In this document: positions 5,228 through 6,004 of the stretch, one piece after another
Layout: every line of letters starts with the position of its first letter
How positions within the stretch are numbered: the first letter of the stretch is position 1
Assembly (NCBI GenBank): GCA_964487925.1
Contig: CAZASZ010000082.1
Location: 1 to 6,004 of the forward strand
Reading direction: 5' to 3'
Source: RI-283 sp964487925
GTDB lineage: Bacteria; Pseudomonadota; Gammaproteobacteria; SZUA-140
DNA length: 6,004 bases
The notes under the pieces: generated by a model
Told to the model about the DNA's origin: nothing
What the model saw: only the letters and a program-made list of their open reading frames with translations
The model's database searches: none
Position numbers and translations under genes: made by a program

Positions 5228-6004
5228 ATGCGCCATATCCTGATGACCGTATTCGCCCTGGCGTTCATTTGCGCCCAGACGCAAGCCGCCGTGGTCGCCA
5301 AGGCAGTCTCGTACACCCAGAATGGTACGACCATGAAGGGTCTGATCGCCTATGACGATGCCACCCATGGGCCCCGCCCCGGCATCCTCGTGGTGCACGA
5401 ATGGTGGGGGCACAACGCCTATGCCCGCAGCCGAGCCCGCCAACTCGCCAAGCTGGGCTACACAGCCTTAGCCGTCGATATGTACGGCGACGGCAAAACA
5501 GCCGACCATCCGAAACAGGCCGGTGAATTCTCAAGTGCGATCGCAAAAAATCTGCCGTTGGCCAGGGCACGTTTCGAGGCAGCCCTCGACACGTTGAAAA
5601 AGGATCCGACGGTGGATTCCAAACACATCGCAGCCATTGGCTACTGTTTCGGCGGAGGCGTCGTGTTACAGATGGCGCGCCTGGGCGAGGACATTGATGG
5701 CGTCGTTAGTTTCCATGGCAGCCTGGCCAGCGATATCCACCCGAAAAAGGGCCAGGTCAAGGCCGCGATCCGCGTCTTCCAGGGAGCGGACGACCCCTTC
5801 GTCAAACCCAAGGATATCGAGACCTTAAAGCATGACATGAAGGCGGCGAACGTCGATTTCGAGTTTGTCTCCTATCCAGGAGTCAAACACAGCTTCACGA
5901 ACCCGGATGCCACCGCCATAGGCGAAAAATTCGGTTTACCACTAGTCTACGACGCCCAAGCGGATCGTGACTCATGGACTCAAATGCAGGCCTTTTTCAA
6001 ACAG
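5228..6004 (+). CDS. Exported dienelactone hydrolase family protein (3' end outside window)
   Basis: This is an alpha/beta hydrolase of the dienelactone hydrolase (DLH) family, predicted to be periplasmic. The 259 codons present have no stop. The last residues, MQAFFKQ, resemble the final helix of such proteins, so probably only a few residues are missing. Residues 1-20 form a signal peptide (MRHILMTVFALAFICAQTQA), with no clear lipobox at Cys15. Catalytic positions by comparison with classical DLH are Glu58 in HEWWG, the nucleophile Cys140 in GYCFGGG, Asp188 or Asp189 in GADDPFV, and His221 in PGVKHSF. The cysteine nucleophile separates it from the serine hydrolases. Classical DLH opens dienelactones in chlorocatechol degradation, but most exported relatives have no known substrate and no catechol gene is nearby. 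The start is ATG 5228, with AAGGAG (5215-5220) 7 nt upstream. Confidence 0.9.
   Translation, partial: MRHILMTVFALAFICAQTQAAVVAKAVSYTQNGTTMKGLIAYDDATHGPRPGILVVHEWWGHNAYARSRARQLAKLGYTALAVDMYGDGKTADHPKQAGEFSSAIAKNLPLARARFEAALDTLKKDPTVDSKHIAAIGYCFGGGVVLQMARLGEDIDGVVSFHGSLASDIHPKKGQVKAAIRVFQGADDPFVKPKDIETLKHDMKAANVDFEFVSYPGVKHSFTNPDATAIGEKFGLPLVYDAQADRDSWTQMQAFFKQ

Noticed and set aside
5040..5243. 67-codon plus-strand frame starting GTG in the intergenic region
   Set aside because: No Shine-Dalgarno sequence, no recognisable sequence, and it overlaps the well-supported start of the hydrolase gene.
1..6004. CRISPR arrays, insertion sequences, tRNA genes or phage attachment sites
   Set aside because: No spaced repeats, transposase fragments, terminal inverted repeats or cloverleaf-like stretches were found on either strand.

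Overview
The window looks like a chromosomal segment of a gammaproteobacterium of moderate G+C content. The ribosomal proteins and EF-G are close to gammaproteobacterial forms, and the order rpsL-rpsG-fusA-tuf is the classical str operon. The genus cannot be fixed from this sequence.

Layout. Positions 1-3115 (minus strand) hold the str operon: rpsL (S12), rpsG (S7), fusA (EF-G) and the first 18 codons of tuf (EF-Tu), which runs off the left edge. Spacers are short (36, 26 and 48 nt), so this reads as one transcript. A near-consensus sigma-70 promoter (TTGACA-N17-TAAAAT, 3248-3276) lies about 125 nt upstream of rpsL. The leader can fold into a hairpin that covers the rpsL Shine-Dalgarno sequence.

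Positions 3370-3510 carry several potential RNA hairpins and a tandem TA-rich decamer. The last hairpin has 15 pairs and is followed by a U-rich run. It probably ends the transcript of the gene at 3511-4836, so that gene and the str operon, although on the same strand, appear to be separate units.

The gene at 3511-4836 (minus) is the most interesting item. It encodes an exported protein with one c-type heme site directly after the signal peptide, followed by about 390 residues that resemble an outer-membrane beta-barrel. This is the layout of the Cyc2-type cytochrome-porin fusions, which carry electrons across the outer membrane. Its electron donor is unknown.

Positions 4837-5227 form a 391-nt divergent intergenic region with no convincing gene. 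From 5228 to the right edge (plus strand) lies an exported dienelactone-hydrolase-family protein that appears to lack only its extreme C-terminus. The cytochrome-porin and the hydrolase are divergent and share the intergenic region, but nothing in the sequence shows that they work together.
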